A DNA stretch of 64,000 bases from Chryseobacterium turcicum (lineage in GTDB: Bacteria; Bacteroidota; Bacteroidia; Flavobacteriales; Weeksellaceae): contig NZ_JAJNAY010000001.1 of NCBI RefSeq assembly GCF_021010565.1, forward strand, positions 2,150,001-2,214,000. The letters are read 5' to 3'. The notes under the pieces are model-generated. The model was not told the origin of the DNA. It saw nothing but the letters and a program-made list of their open reading frames with translations, and made no database searches. Made by a program: the position numbers and the translations under genes. Positions 25,297-34,751 of the stretch are shown piece by piece. Within the stretch, counting starts at the first letter, position 1. Every line of letters begins with the position of its first letter.

Positions 25297-26622
25297 ATGG
25301 ATAATGAAAAAAAAGAAACCAATCAAGAGTTGGAGCAAAATCTGCCAGAACAAAATAATAATTCGGCTTCTGGTGACTTTTCAGAACATCAAAATTCTGA
25401 ATCTCAAAATACCGATTCTGAAACTCCCGAAAATACTTTAGAACAAAATCTAAAACAAACTTTACCTGCAGCCGAAAGAAAGAAAAGAAATCCTTATAAA
25501 ATTGCTTTTTTTAGCTTGGGAGGAATTATTATTTTAGGTGGTGCTTTTTATTTTGGATATAAATATTATAAAGATCATCAGGTTGTACCCATCGTTGAAA
25601 ACGTTTGTCTTGATAGCGATACCAAGATTTATGATGCCTATAAAGATGCAGTGGTTATGGTAAAGCACAGATATGCTTTTTTTGCTAAAATTAAAGGAAA
25701 AGAAGTTCAGCTTACTATTCCTGAAGCTTCTGAGGAAACGCTTTTTGGAACTGCATTTTTTGTCGATAAAAAAGGGAATATGATTTCAAACAGTCATGTT
25801 CTTCAACCTTGGAATTCATCCGAAAATATAGAGAAAATATCCACTGATGCTGCAAATATCCGTAGAAAAATAGCATCTATTCTTACGACAGATATTACAG
25901 AAGACGGTTACGAAACTTTTATAGCATCCAATTGGGGAAATGCTTCGTCAGAATACAATGAAGAAGGTGATGGCGATTATCATGACGAAAGCTCGGAAAG
26001 AAATGAGGGTGAAGAATTCATTAATTCAAATGATACAGTAGCAGATTCTGCGTCTGAATCTGTAGATATTGCAGCTTCAATTCCGCACAAAAATTACGTT
26101 TCTGAAGACGATATTGAAGTCTACATGAAAACCGTAGATATTTCTGTTGCTCTTCATAATTCAGCGGAAGAATGGTTGCCATGCTCCATTGAAAAAATTT
26201 CTGAAGATGCAACTATTGATTTAGGTGTCTTACAATTAGCAACAAAAGAAACACCCAATACCGTCGTAAATATTATCAATCTTGATAATGCCATAACTGA
26301 TGATCAAACTTTACGTCCAGGCGAAAAAGCGGTATTGATTGGCTATCCTTTGGGTGAAGATTTAGCACAAACTATTTCCGGGATTAAAGTGCAGTTGTAT
26401 AATGGGCAAATCAGTAAAGAATCAGACGGAACCAAAATTCAATACAGTGTTACTTCAACAAATGGAGCAAGTGGGTCGCCCGTTTTTAATAATTGCGGAC
26501 AACTTATTGCCGTAAATTTCAGTGGTGTTGAAAAAGTACAAGGTTATAATTTTGGAATTATTGCTAAAAAAATCTATGCTGTATATCCTGTTACAGATAC
26601 GACAGCAACACAAAATAAATAA
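25297..26622 (+). CDS. Membrane-anchored trypsin-like serine protease
   Basis: 441 residues. A cytoplasmic Gln/Asn/Glu-rich tail (1-65) leads into one transmembrane helix (about 67-90, IAFFSLGGIIILGGAFYFG). The outer part is a trypsin-like fold: GTAFFVDKKGNMISNSHVL with the catalytic His, DLGVLQL as the likely Asp region, and the Ser in TSTNGASGSPVFN. A very acidic insertion (about 205-250) lies between His and Asp. There is no PDZ domain, unlike DegP. It neighbours the VIT-domain gene 31 bases downstream. Confidence 0.82.
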   Translation: MDNEKKETNQELEQNLPEQNNNSASGDFSEHQNSESQNTDSETPENTLEQNLKQTLPAAERKKRNPYKIAFFSLGGIIILGGAFYFGYKYYKDHQVVPIVENVCLDSDTKIYDAYKDAVVMVKHRYAFFAKIKGKEVQLTIPEASEETLFGTAFFVDKKGNMISNSHVLQPWNSSENIEKISTDAANIRRKIASILTTDITEDGYETFIASNWGNASSEYNEEGDGDYHDESSERNEGEEFINSNDTVADSASESVDIAASIPHKNYVSEDDIEVYMKTVDISVALHNSAEEWLPCSIEKISEDATIDLGVLQLATKETPNTVVNIINLDNAITDDQTLRPGEKAVLIGYPLGEDLAQTISGIKVQLYNGQISKESDGTKIQYSVTSTNGASGSPVFNNCGQLIAVNFSGVEKVQGYNFGIIAKKIYAVYPVTDTTATQNK

Positions 26623-26653
26623 TAATTGTAACGAATAAAAACCAAATTATCAG

Positions 26654-29485
26654 ATGAAAAAAATTAATTGTTTTATGGCAACCTTGCTCTTCAGTGTTGC
26701 ATTTGCCCAATTTCCGATATTAGAAATCGGAAATGAAAAAAAACATCCTGTTATTCTACAGGAAGCTAAAATTGATACCAAAATTCTCGGAAATCTTGCT
26801 ACAACGACGGCAACTTATACTTTTTATAATCCAAGCAATAGAATTCTAGAAGGAAAACTTACTTTCCCGCTACCAGAAGGAGTAAGTGTAAGTGGTTATG
26901 CATTAGATATCAACGGAAAACTCAGAAACGCTGTTCCCGTCCCTAAAGAACGAGCCAAAGAAGTTTTTGAAAGCATTGAAAGAAGAAATGTAGACCCCGG
27001 AATTATTGAAAAAGTAGAAGGAAATAATTTTAGAACGAGAATTTATCCTATTCCACAAAACGGAAGCAGAACGATTCAAATTACTTATCATCAGGAACTG
27101 AAAAATTTCGCTTCAGATTATCAGTATTTTTTAAGTTTTGCCAATGCCACCACCATTCCAAAGTTTAATCTTAAAGTTTGGATTAGCGAAACGGCAGCCA
27201 TTCCTAAAATACTAGAAAATCCTGATGGAAGTTTTTCTTTTCAGAAACAAGGAAATCAATGGATTGCAGAAATTTCTAAAAATGATTTTAGACCTAATGA
27301 AAGTTTAAAAATAACAATTCCTAAAAACCAAAATTCGTCAAATGTTGTTTTACAGAAAGCTTCAGGAGATAAATATTATTTCGCTGCAAACGTTGGATTA
27401 GATTTTCCTGTAAAAGAGAAACCAAAGTCTCAGAAAATTGCCATTATTTGGGATAATTCTTTCAGCGGGTCTAAGCGTAACAGAGATAAAGAACTACAAT
27501 TTTTGAATGCTTACTTTAACGATAATAAAGAGGTTTCTGTTTCTTTTTCTTTGTTGAATAACACGTTTGAAAAGGCTGAAGAATATAGTATTTCTCAAGG
27601 GAATTGGGCTGATTTGAAAAATAAAATCCTCAATCTAAAATATGATGGCGGAACTGATTTTGGAGCTTTAAAAGAAATTAATGGAGTAGAAGAATGTCTT
27701 CTTTTTTCAGATGGAATTTCCAATTTTGGAGATTTTATAATGAAATTTAAAAAGCCTGTAAACAGTATTTCAAGCACGCCGACTTCAGATTTTAATCTGC
27801 TTACATTATTAGCCAATCAATCGGGTGGAAATTTTATTAATTTAAATGAATTAGATACATCAGCCGCTTTTAAAGCGTATAAAAAATTGCCCATTCGTTT
27901 TTTAGGTTTTAAAGAAAACCAAAATATGCAGGAATTGTTTCCCAACATTGGCTTAGTAATTAGTGAGCCTGTCAATATTTTTGGGATTACTACCGGAAAT
28001 GTAGGTAAATTAACCGCTGTTTTTTCTGTTGGAAACGAAAAATTTGAATCACCTGTTGACTTTTCAAAAGCTCAATTATTAGAAAATTGGCAAATCTCAC
28101 AGTTTTGGGCACAAAGGAAAATAAACGAATTAGAATTAAATTCTACCCAAAACCGTCAGGAAATTAAAAATATCTCTGAACAGTTCGGTGTGGTCAGCAA
28201 AAATACAAGTTTGATTGTTTTAGATGATATTGATGATTATATAAGATATAAAATAACACCACCGCAAGAGTTATTGGCTCAATATCAGAAAGTTATTGCC
28301 AATAGTGAAAATAAAGTTTTAGAAAAGAGAAAAATTCTTTTATCTAAAGCTTTCGATAAAACCAAAGAATTAAAAACATGGTGGAATACAGAATTTAAAC
28401 CTCTAGAAAAGAAAAAATATCCTAAAGTTGCTAATCAGTCTGTGGCAGAACCTCAAGCAAATGCTGTGATGAGTGAAGTTGTAAATTCGGGAAGAGTAGA
28501 TATGTCAATGGAGATTTATAGTGATAAAGCTATAAAAAAATCACAAGATTCTAACGGGAAAATTACTCTAATTGATATAGAAAGTACTGAAGAATACATG
28601 CAAGACTTCCAAAACTTGCAGTCTGCAGATGTAATTTATCAGAAGTATTTAGAAAACCGTTCAAAGCATGAAAAACAAGTTTCATATTATTTTGACGTTT
28701 CTAAATTACTGTTTAAAAAAGGAGATAAAGTGCTTTCACTAAAAGTTTTAAGTACTTTGGCTGAGCTTGATTTAGAAAATGAAGAATTGTATAAAACGAT
28801 TTATTACCTTTTAAAGCAACGAGGTTATTACGATAAAGAACTATGGGTTACCCAAAAAATCCTAGAATGGCGACCTTTTGATGCACAAAGTCACAGAGAT
28901 TACGCATTGGCTTTGGTTGATAATAAGAAACCTCAGGAAGCGCTCAATGTATACAAATCTTTATTGTATCAGGAATTTACAGACGAAATTTCTACACGAG
29001 ATAACGGAATTGAAGAAATCCTGATTATGGAAATCAACAATATTTTAAAGCAAAATAAAAATATTGACGGAAGTAAAATTGATGACCGTCTTAAAGCCGA
29101 TCTTCCAGTCGATATCCGCGTTGTTATCAATTGGAATAAAGACAATACAGACATCGACCTTTGGGTGACAGACCCTAAAGGAGAAGACTGTTCTTATTCT
29201 CACAAGTCTACCGCAATCGGGGGAAGATTGAGCAATGATTTCACTCAAGGTTTCGGGCCAGAGCAGTTTCTGCTGAAAAAAGCCGTTAAAGGAAAATATA
29301 AAATTAAAACCAATTTCTTTGGTGAAAGACAAAATATGATTTCGGGACCTACAACAATTATGGCAGAAGTTTATCTCTATTATTCGGATGGTAGACAAGA
29401 GAGAAAGATTGCCGTTTTCCAAAGCCAAAAAGAAAATAAAAAAGAAAGTGACAGTAAAATTCTGATTGGAGAATTTGAGTTTTAA
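26654..29485 (+). CDS. Exported VIT-domain / VWA-like / DUF2135 protein
   Basis: 943 residues with a signal peptide ending SVAFAQ. Order of parts: VIT domain at about 25-160 (TATYTFYNPSNRILEGKLTFPLPEG, GNNFRTRIYPIP); a VWA-like domain at about 260-440 (KIAIIWDNSFSGSKRNRD, YDGGTDFGAL, ECLLFSDGISNFGD); a helical, TPR-like part at about 660-800; and a C-terminal DUF2135-type domain (INWNKDNTDIDLWVTDPKGE). The VWA metal site is DNSFS rather than DxSGS, so metal binding is doubtful. Probably periplasmic or surface; function unknown. Confidence 0.85.
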   Translation: MKKINCFMATLLFSVAFAQFPILEIGNEKKHPVILQEAKIDTKILGNLATTTATYTFYNPSNRILEGKLTFPLPEGVSVSGYALDINGKLRNAVPVPKERAKEVFESIERRNVDPGIIEKVEGNNFRTRIYPIPQNGSRTIQITYHQELKNFASDYQYFLSFANATTIPKFNLKVWISETAAIPKILENPDGSFSFQKQGNQWIAEISKNDFRPNESLKITIPKNQNSSNVVLQKASGDKYYFAANVGLDFPVKEKPKSQKIAIIWDNSFSGSKRNRDKELQFLNAYFNDNKEVSVSFSLLNNTFEKAEEYSISQGNWADLKNKILNLKYDGGTDFGALKEINGVEECLLFSDGISNFGDFIMKFKKPVNSISSTPTSDFNLLTLLANQSGGNFINLNELDTSAAFKAYKKLPIRFLGFKENQNMQELFPNIGLVISEPVNIFGITTGNVGKLTAVFSVGNEKFESPVDFSKAQLLENWQISQFWAQRKINELELNSTQNRQEIKNISEQFGVVSKNTSLIVLDDIDDYIRYKITPPQELLAQYQKVIANSENKVLEKRKILLSKAFDKTKELKTWWNTEFKPLEKKKYPKVANQSVAEPQANAVMSEVVNSGRVDMSMEIYSDKAIKKSQDSNGKITLIDIESTEEYMQDFQNLQSADVIYQKYLENRSKHEKQVSYYFDVSKLLFKKGDKVLSLKVLSTLAELDLENEELYKTIYYLLKQRGYYDKELWVTQKILEWRPFDAQSHRDYALALVDNKKPQEALNVYKSLLYQEFTDEISTRDNGIEEILIMEINNILKQNKNIDGSKIDDRLKADLPVDIRVVINWNKDNTDIDLWVTDPKGEDCSYSHKSTAIGGRLSNDFTQGFGPEQFLLKKAVKGKYKIKTNFFGERQNMISGPTTIMAEVYLYYSDGRQERKIAVFQSQKENKKESDSKILIGEFEF

Positions 29486-29497
29486 GAAAAATCACAT

Positions 29498-29529
29498 AAA
29501 TTGCCGAAGGTTTGTACTTTGGCAATTTT
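29498..29529 (+). terminator. Terminator-like hairpin after the VIT gene
   Basis: Stem AAATTGCC(g)AAG/CTT(t)GGCAATTT with a GTTTGTA-type loop, followed by TTATTTG. Confidence 0.65.
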
Positions 29530-29571
29530 ATTTGATCAAAGTAGAGAGTGAAAAAAAATAAAAAATGATTA

Positions 29572-30162
29572 ATGAAATTCCAGAGAAAAACTTTTCTTGA
29601 AACAAAATGGTTAAGCTATTTCACTGTAGCAATTATCATTTTGGTTATTTTGAGTGTTTGGCTTTCCGGTACACATTCTCACAGATCTTTATTTCAAAAT
29701 TCTATCGTATCAACATCCATTTTAGCTGGAGTTTTTTTTATTTTTATTAGCTCAGGACTATATTTTGGATGGAAACTTAAAGATAATGTCGGGCATATTT
29801 TGCATAAAGAAAAAGTTAAAAAGTATTCAGAGAATATTTCTTTACCTGATGTTTCCGGATTTGATCCACCTGCTGTAGGAGACGGAATAGGGGGAGTTAT
29901 TGCCTCAATTATTTTATGGTTTTTAATTTCAATTGTATTTGCTTTTTTATTATACTTTTTAGGGTTCTTCTTCTGGGCGGCAATTTTATTTTTCGCTGCC
30001 ATGTTATATTGGATTTTTTTCCGAGCTTTACGATTGGTATTTAAAAATTCAAGAAAATGCAAAGGCTACTTATTGAAAAGTTTAGCATTTGGATTTTTTT
30101 ACTCTTTTCTGTACATTTCATGGATTTACGGAATCATCTTTTTAGTTAATTATTTAAACTAA
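29572..30162 (+). CDS. Integral membrane protein, unknown
   Basis: 196 residues with hydrophobic helices near 13-30, 45-65, 108-130, 133-155 and 170-195. A glycine-rich linker ([12 protein letters not shown]) sits before the third. No family recognised. It lies between the VIT gene and kdsB, and its neighbours give no clear hint. Confidence 0.65.
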   Translation: MKFQRKTFLETKWLSYFTVAIIILVILSVWLSGTHSHRSLFQNSIVSTSILAGVFFIFISSGLYFGWKLKDNVGHILHKEKVKKYSENISLPDVSGFDPPAVGDGIGGVIASIILWFLISIVFAFLLYFLGFFFWAAILFFAAMLYWIFFRALRLVFKNSRKCKGYLLKSLAFGFFYSFLYISWIYGIIFLVNYLN

Positions 30163-30194
30163 AACTCACATTTAATAATTTATATTCAAATAAA

Positions 30195-30917
30195 ATGAAA
30201 ATTATCGCGGTTATTCCTGCACGCTATGAAGCCAGCCGTTTTCCGGCAAAACTGATGCAGATTTTAGGAGACAAAACAGTTATTACAACAACATATCAAA
30301 ATGTTGTGGAAACCGGACTTTTCGATGAAGTTTTTGTAGCCACAGATTCTGAATTAATCTTTAAAGAAATTGAAAATCATGGCGGAAAAGCTGTAATGAC
30401 CGGGCAACATGAAACAGGAAGCGACCGTATTGCAGAAGCCGTACAAAATATTGACTGTGATATTGTAATCAACGTTCAGGGAGACGAACCGTTTTTGAAA
30501 TTAGAACCTTTAAAACAACTCATTGAAGTTTTTAACGAAGATGAAAATCAGGAAATTTCTTTGGCTTCATTAAAAATAAAACTTCACGAAAAAGAAGAAA
30601 TCGAAAGCCCAAATAACGTAAAAGTGATTACTGATAACAATGGTTTTGCTTTGTATTTCAGTCGTTCAGTGATTCCTTTTCATAGAGAAATCTCTTATAA
30701 TGTTGATTATTTCAAACATATCGGTGTCTACGCTTTCAGAAAACACGCTTTACTGCAGTTTTCAAAATTAGAAATGAAACCATTAGAGATTTCAGAAAAA
30801 ATAGAATGCATCCGTTATTTGGAATATGGAATGAAAATAAAACTCATAGAAACCAATTTCATCGGAGTCGGAATTGATACACCGGAAGACTTAGAAAAAG
30901 CAAGGAAGTTAATTTGA
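30195..30917 (+). CDS. kdsB: 3-deoxy-manno-octulosonate cytidylyltransferase
   Basis: Activates Kdo as CMP-Kdo for lipopolysaccharide core synthesis. [19 protein letters not shown] opens the protein (nucleotide-binding), with [14 protein letters not shown] near 75, NVQGDEPFL near 99 (metal-binding Asp), and [18 protein letters not shown] and [13 protein letters not shown] segments at the end. Length 240. This implies an LPS-bearing outer membrane. The stop codon lies within the left arm of a long inverted repeat. Confidence 0.95.
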   Translation: MKIIAVIPARYEASRFPAKLMQILGDKTVITTTYQNVVETGLFDEVFVATDSELIFKEIENHGGKAVMTGQHETGSDRIAEAVQNIDCDIVINVQGDEPFLKLEPLKQLIEVFNEDENQEISLASLKIKLHEKEEIESPNNVKVITDNNGFALYFSRSVIPFHREISYNVDYFKHIGVYAFRKHALLQFSKLEMKPLEISEKIECIRYLEYGMKIKLIETNFIGVGIDTPEDLEKARKLI

Positions 30918-31144
30918 AAATGTGTTAATTTGAAAATTTAATACGAATGTCCGTTTTTAATTATAATATTAGAAATCAACAGTACTTTTTTATTCCGAAA
31001 GAATCTCAACATCCTAAAAATAAAGCAGTTTAGGCTCTTATGGAAAGACAAATAAGTTGTTATAAGCTAAGTTATTATTAATTGCAGATATTTATGAAAT
31101 GTAATGCATAGTTTGCCATTTTCAAATTACCACATTTTCAAATT
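30911..31144. repeat. MITE-like element bounded by 27-28-base inverted repeats after kdsB
   Basis: Left arm 30911-30938 and right arm 31118-31144 are near-perfect reverse complements built on AATTTGAAAATGTG and TTAATTTGAAAAT. The 180 bases between hold no gene. The left arm begins within the last codons of kdsB. Confidence 0.6.
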
Positions 31145-31162
31145 TTCAAATTAAAAAAACCT

Positions 31163-31170
31163 TATATTTG
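31163..31170 (+). promoter_or_regulatory. -7 promoter box of the LolA-like/gpx operon
   Basis: TATATTTG, exact TAnnTTTG, 18 nt before the ATG at 31189. Confidence 0.6.
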
Positions 31171-31188
31171 AATTTATAAATTGATTTA

Positions 31189-31851
31189 ATGAAGAAATTA
31201 CTCATCGTTTTCGTCCTGATTATTTCTCAACTGGCTTTTGCCCAGACTGCTAAAGAAATTATTGATAAAAACATAGAATCGTCGGGAGGATTAACTAGTT
31301 GGAAGCTTTTAAATTCAGTATTCCTTCAAGGGAAAGTAATTTTAGGGATTAAAGACGAATATCCTATTAAAATATACCAGCAAAGACCAAACCTAACCAA
31401 AACGGTAATTACGATTAGTGGAAAAGATACTGCTATTGAAGGGTATGACGGAACTAAAGGCTACGCGATGAATTATGCTACCAATAAGCTACAGGAGTAT
31501 AAAGAATATGTTCCGGAAAGCTTTGATAATGATTTTATCGATTGGGAAAATAAAGGGTTTGAGGCTAAATATTTAGGCAAAGAAAAAGTAGGAGAGGTTT
31601 ACTGTCACAAAGTAGAATTGACTAAAAATGTCAACAAAAACTACTATTATTTTGATACCAAATCGTTCATGCTTTTAAAAGAAATGAAAAAAGATGAAAC
31701 TTTAACATATTCAGATTACAAAAAGGTAGGAAATTTGATGATGCCATTCAGAATAGAATCATCAAGTGCCAAAAAAGACGGCGACTATGTAATGCTTCTT
31801 AATAAAGTGGAGATTAATAAAGTCTTTCCTATTAATAGTTTTAAATTTTAA
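31189..31851 (+). CDS. Periplasmic LolA/LolB-like lipoprotein-sorting-type protein
   Basis: 220 residues with a signal peptide (KKLLIVFVLIISQLAFAQ). The mature region begins AKEIIDKNIESSGGLTSWKLLNSVFLQGKV, a start typical of Bacteroidetes outer-membrane lipoprotein-sorting-like proteins, and continues as alternating strands (IEGYDGTKGYAMN, YYYFDTKSFMLLKEMK, MPFRIESS). It is probably a half-barrel that binds lipid or acyl chains. It is 15 bases upstream of the peroxidase gene. Confidence 0.72.
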   Translation: MKKLLIVFVLIISQLAFAQTAKEIIDKNIESSGGLTSWKLLNSVFLQGKVILGIKDEYPIKIYQQRPNLTKTVITISGKDTAIEGYDGTKGYAMNYATNKLQEYKEYVPESFDNDFIDWENKGFEAKYLGKEKVGEVYCHKVELTKNVNKNYYYFDTKSFMLLKEMKKDETLTYSDYKKVGNLMMPFRIESSSAKKDGDYVMLLNKVEINKVFPINSFKF

Positions 31852-31866
31852 AATAGATATCTCAAA

Positions 31867-32445
31867 ATGAAGAAGATTTTTATAGTGCTTATTTCTTTCA
31901 TAGCATTTTCTAACAGTTGCGCTCAGAAAAAAAGCGAAGTTTCTAAAGTAAAAAGCAAACAGGTTATGTCAAAAACAATATACGATTACAAAGTAGATGC
32001 TCTTGAAGAAGGCAAAACAATTAATTTTGCAGATTTTAAAGGGAAAAAAATCCTTATCGTAAACACTGCTTCAGAATGTGGTTTTACCCCTCAATATGAA
32101 GATTTGGAGAAGCTTTCTAAAGAATATGGTGATAAATTGGTAATTGTTGGTTTCCCTGCAAACAATTTTGGAGGACAAGAGCCAGGAACCAATGTTGAAA
32201 TTGGTGCTTTTTGTCAGAAAAACTATGGCGTTACTTTTCCTTTGGCAGCTAAAGTTTCTGTAAAAGGAGAGGATACAGCTCCAATTTTCAAGTATCTTAC
32301 TGAAAAAGAATTGAATGGAGTGAAAGACACTGAAGTAAAATGGAATTTCACCAAGTTTTTATTGGATGAAAATGGTAAGCTGATTGATAGTTTTGTAAGC
32401 AAAGTAAAACCTACAGACGAGGCAATTACTAAATATTTGAAATAA
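31867..32445 (+). CDS. Glutathione peroxidase-family (thioredoxin-dependent type) lipoprotein
   Basis: 192 residues. An N-terminal lipobox (SNSC, near residue 18) is followed by a GPx domain with the catalytic tetrad: Cys in NTASECGFTPQYEDL, Gln in NNFGGQEPG, and Trp-Asn in VKWNFTKFL. The catalytic codon is TGT, a plain cysteine and not selenocysteine. Non-seleno bacterial GPx enzymes usually use thioredoxin to reduce hydroperoxides. Exported to the periplasmic side. Shares a promoter with the LolA-like gene and ends at a good terminator. Confidence 0.9.
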   Translation: MKKIFIVLISFIAFSNSCAQKKSEVSKVKSKQVMSKTIYDYKVDALEEGKTINFADFKGKKILIVNTASECGFTPQYEDLEKLSKEYGDKLVIVGFPANNFGGQEPGTNVEIGAFCQKNYGVTFPLAAKVSVKGEDTAPIFKYLTEKELNGVKDTEVKWNFTKFLLDENGKLIDSFVSKVKPTDEAITKYLK

Positions 32446-32462
32446 TTATCAAAATATATTTT

Positions 32463-32492
32463 TAAAGCGGATTTTTTAATCCGCTTTTTTTA
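32463..32492. terminator. Bidirectional terminator between gpx and lrp
   Basis: Stem AAAGCGGATT/AATCCGCTTT with TTTT loop and T-run; A-rich left side also suits the converging lrp gene. Confidence 0.85.
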
Positions 32493-32510
32493 TGTCTAAA
32501 ATTTTCTAAT

Positions 32511-32993
32511 CTATTCCAATTGCTCTAATATTTCATCGGGCAATTCAAGATTAGACTTCAAAATATCCATGTTTACCATTGTTCGGAAATGGTTGATATT
32601 TTTATTACTATAGAAAATTTTTCTCGTTAAAACTTCATAATCTTTCATAGAAGGAACTACAATAATCAGAATAAAATTAGAAGTTCCGGTGACGAAATAG
32701 CATTGCTGCACTTCAGGAGTAGATGTAAAAACTGATTTGGCATAATCTAAAAGTTCAATCTTTTCACTTTCCATAAAAATTTCTACAATTAATGTAATAC
32801 AGTGATTGATTTTATTAATGTCAATCACCGAAACATCTGCTTTTATAATTCCAGATTCACGCATTCTTTTAATTCTACGCTGAACAGCAGCAGCAGAAAG
32901 CCCAATTTTTTCGCCAATATCTCTTTGAGGAGTTAAATTATCTTTCTGAAGAATTTTTAAAATGGCAGTATCAAATTGATCGAGTCTTTTCAA
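32511..32993 (-). CDS. Lrp/AsnC family transcriptional regulator
   Basis: 160 residues from a TTG start at 32993 (MKRLDQFDTAILKILQKDN). An N-terminal winged HTH (DIGEKIGLSAAAVQRRIKRMRESGII) is followed by a RAM/ligand domain (VEIFMESEKIE, TPEVQQCYFVTGTSNFILIIVV). A longer in-frame extension to 33062 is hydrophobic and unlike Lrp. It is divergent from the EamA exporter gene, the usual setting for an amino-acid-responsive regulator controlling an efflux pump. Confidence 0.9.
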   Translation of the reverse strand: MKRLDQFDTAILKILQKDNLTPQRDIGEKIGLSAAAVQRRIKRMRESGIIKADVSVIDINKINHCITLIVEIFMESEKIELLDYAKSVFTSTPEVQQCYFVTGTSNFILIIVVPSMKDYEVLTRKIFYSNKNINHFRTMVNMDILKSNLELPDEILEQLE

Positions 32994-33022
32994 AATAGTA
33001 ATGATTAAAATTAAATATGAAA

Positions 33023-33083
33023 CAAAATTGCAAAAAAGTATTGAAATTTCATTAAAAAGCAATTGTTATTTGATGCAATTTTG
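33023..33083. promoter_or_regulatory. Inverted-repeat operator candidate between lrp and eamA
   Basis: CAAAATTGC at 33023-33031 and GCAATTTTG at 33075-33083 are exact reverse complements in the divergent promoter region. Both are followed or preceded by TTGCAAAA. They may be Lrp-family binding half-sites. The right copy overlaps a near-consensus -7 box (CAATTTTG) for eamA. Confidence 0.45.
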
Positions 33084-33101
33084 CAAAATAATTATCGAAC
33101 A

Positions 33102-34016
33102 ATGAATGTTTTTAAAGGTTTTCTATTAGCTGTAGTTGCAGCGCTACTTTGGGGAGTTTCCGGAACTTTCGGGCAATTTCTTTTTCAGCAAAGAGGAATT
33201 AATATCGAATGGCTGATTACCGTAAGAATGCTAATTTCCGGGATATGTTTACTTTTGTTCGCTAAATTCATTGATAAGGCAGACTTATTTTCTATTTGGA
33301 AAAACAAAAAAGATGCTATTCAATTAACGGTTTTCAGTATCACCGGAATGCTTGCCGTGCAATACACTTATTTTGCAGCAATCAAACATTCAAATGCGGC
33401 TACAGCAACAGTTTTGCAATACGCAGGTCCAGTTGTAATTGCTATTTATTTAGCTTTTAAAAATAAGAAAACTCCTTTGATGATTGAATTTTTAGCAATT
33501 GCTTTAGCGGTTACCGGAACATTCTTATTGGTAACTCACGGAGATATTAGTAGTTTGAATATTTCAAAAACGGCATTGTTTTTTGGCTTAGCTTCAGCTG
33601 TGGCACTAGCCATTTACACCTTACAACCGGTAAAATTACTTTCAAAATATAAATCATCGGTGGTCATAGGATGGGGGATGATGTGCGGTGGTTTTGTTTT
33701 TAGCTTTGTGAAATCTCCGTTCAGCATCGAAGGAATCTGGGATTTTCAAACATATTGGTACACCGCATTTATTGTGATTTTTGGAACCTTAATTGCGTTT
33801 TATGCATATCTTACCGCTGTACAAATTATCGGCGGACAAAAAACAAGTCTTTTAGCTTCAATGGAACCGCTTTCTGCAACAGTTTTGGCAGTACTTTGGC
33901 TGAACGTTTCTTTCTCTACAATCGATTGGATTGGAAGTTTACTTATTATCTCAACCGTATTTTTACTCAGTAAAAAACCAAAGAAATTAAGCGAAATAAA
34001 AGAAATTGAAAATTAA
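33102..34016 (+). CDS. EamA/RhaT family (DMT) exporter
   Basis: Ten-helix drug/metabolite transporter with two EamA repeats, 304 residues from the ATG at 33102 (MNVFKGFLLAVVAALLWG). First-repeat features include GVSGTFGQFLF and AIKHSNAATATVLQYAGPVVIAIY; the second repeat includes FGTLIAFYAYLTAVQIIGGQKTSLLASMEPLSATV. Probably exports an amino acid or metabolite under control of the divergent Lrp protein. The last four bases overlap the converging dtxR-type gene. Confidence 0.88.
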   Translation: MNVFKGFLLAVVAALLWGVSGTFGQFLFQQRGINIEWLITVRMLISGICLLLFAKFIDKADLFSIWKNKKDAIQLTVFSITGMLAVQYTYFAAIKHSNAATATVLQYAGPVVIAIYLAFKNKKTPLMIEFLAIALAVTGTFLLVTHGDISSLNISKTALFFGLASAVALAIYTLQPVKLLSKYKSSVVIGWGMMCGGFVFSFVKSPFSIEGIWDFQTYWYTAFIVIFGTLIAFYAYLTAVQIIGGQKTSLLASMEPLSATVLAVLWLNVSFSTIDWIGSLLIISTVFLLSKKPKKLSEIKEIEN

Positions 34017-34666
34017 TGTTTTACCAAAATCTTTTCAGTTGCTTTCTTGCTTAAGACTTCTGTTTTTTCTAAAATTTCTATGGTCATAGATTTATCAAAA
34101 TCTTCAATTTTAATAATTTTAATCTTCGTATTTAAAAGAAGTTTTCTTTCGGTAAGGTAATTCAAAAAGGCGTCATCAGATAAGGTAACCGAAGTAAAAA
34201 CAACAGTTTCACCAATTTTACAGTTGCTTAATTGCTGCAAATCCTGAGAGATGATATTTCCATCTTTATCGGGAATAGGCTCACCATGAGGGTCAAATTT
34301 CGGATAATCTAGAATTTCATCCATTTTATCAAAGAAAACCTGAGAATGTACATGTTCCAATTGCTCTGCAATCTCGTGTACATTTTCCCAGCCAAAATTC
34401 ATTTTTTTTACCAAAAACATTTCGGTAAGACGGTGTTTTCTTACCACCAAAGCAGCTTCACGTCTACCTTTTTCGGTAACTCTTAGTGGCTTATAGGTTT
34501 CATAGATTACCCAGTTTTTATCGGCAAATTTCTTCATCATGTTATTAACGCTGGGCATTTTTACGTTTAGAAATTTGCTCAGCTCGTTAATTGTAACTTT
34601 CCCTTCATGGTCAACTACATGAAACAAAGCTTTCAGATAGTTTTCTTCTGTTAATGTTGTTCTCAA
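34013..34666 (-). CDS. DtxR/MntR family metal-dependent transcriptional regulator
   Basis: 217 residues. N-terminal winged HTH (TEENYLKALFHV, then VTINELSKFLNVKMPSVNNMMKKFADKNWV), dimerisation/metal domain with the typical KHRLTEMFLVKKMNFGWENVHEIAEQLEHVHS (metal-binding Glu/His), CPKFDPHGEPIP-like DYPKFDPHGEPIPDKDG, and a C-terminal FeoA/SH3-like domain (LSNCKIGETVVFTSV). It represses uptake systems when manganese or iron is plentiful; the metal is not decided by sequence. No transporter is adjacent. Confidence 0.9.
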   Translation of the reverse strand: MRTTLTEENYLKALFHVVDHEGKVTINELSKFLNVKMPSVNNMMKKFADKNWVIYETYKPLRVTEKGRREAALVVRKHRLTEMFLVKKMNFGWENVHEIAEQLEHVHSQVFFDKMDEILDYPKFDPHGEPIPDKDGNIISQDLQQLSNCKIGETVVFTSVTLSDDAFLNYLTERKLLLNTKIKIIKIEDFDKSMTIEILEKTEVLSKKATEKILVKH

Positions 34667-34739
34667 AATGTTAGATGATTTTCGTTACAAATCTAACAAA
34701 ATATTTTTTAAATCTAGGTCTTGTTATTTTAAGATTTTT

Positions 34740-34747
34740 TAATTTTG
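34740..34747 (+). promoter_or_regulatory. -7 box four bases before the threonine aldolase start
   Basis: TAATTTTG (exact TAnnTTTG), with TTG at 34721-34723 as a possible -33 element. It ends only four nucleotides before the ATG at 34752, so the transcript probably begins at or next to the start codon (leaderless). Confidence 0.6.
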
Positions 34748-34751
34748 CAGG

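Noticed and set aside
31867..32445. Selenocysteine glutathione peroxidase
   Set aside because: The catalytic codon is TGT (Cys), not TGA.
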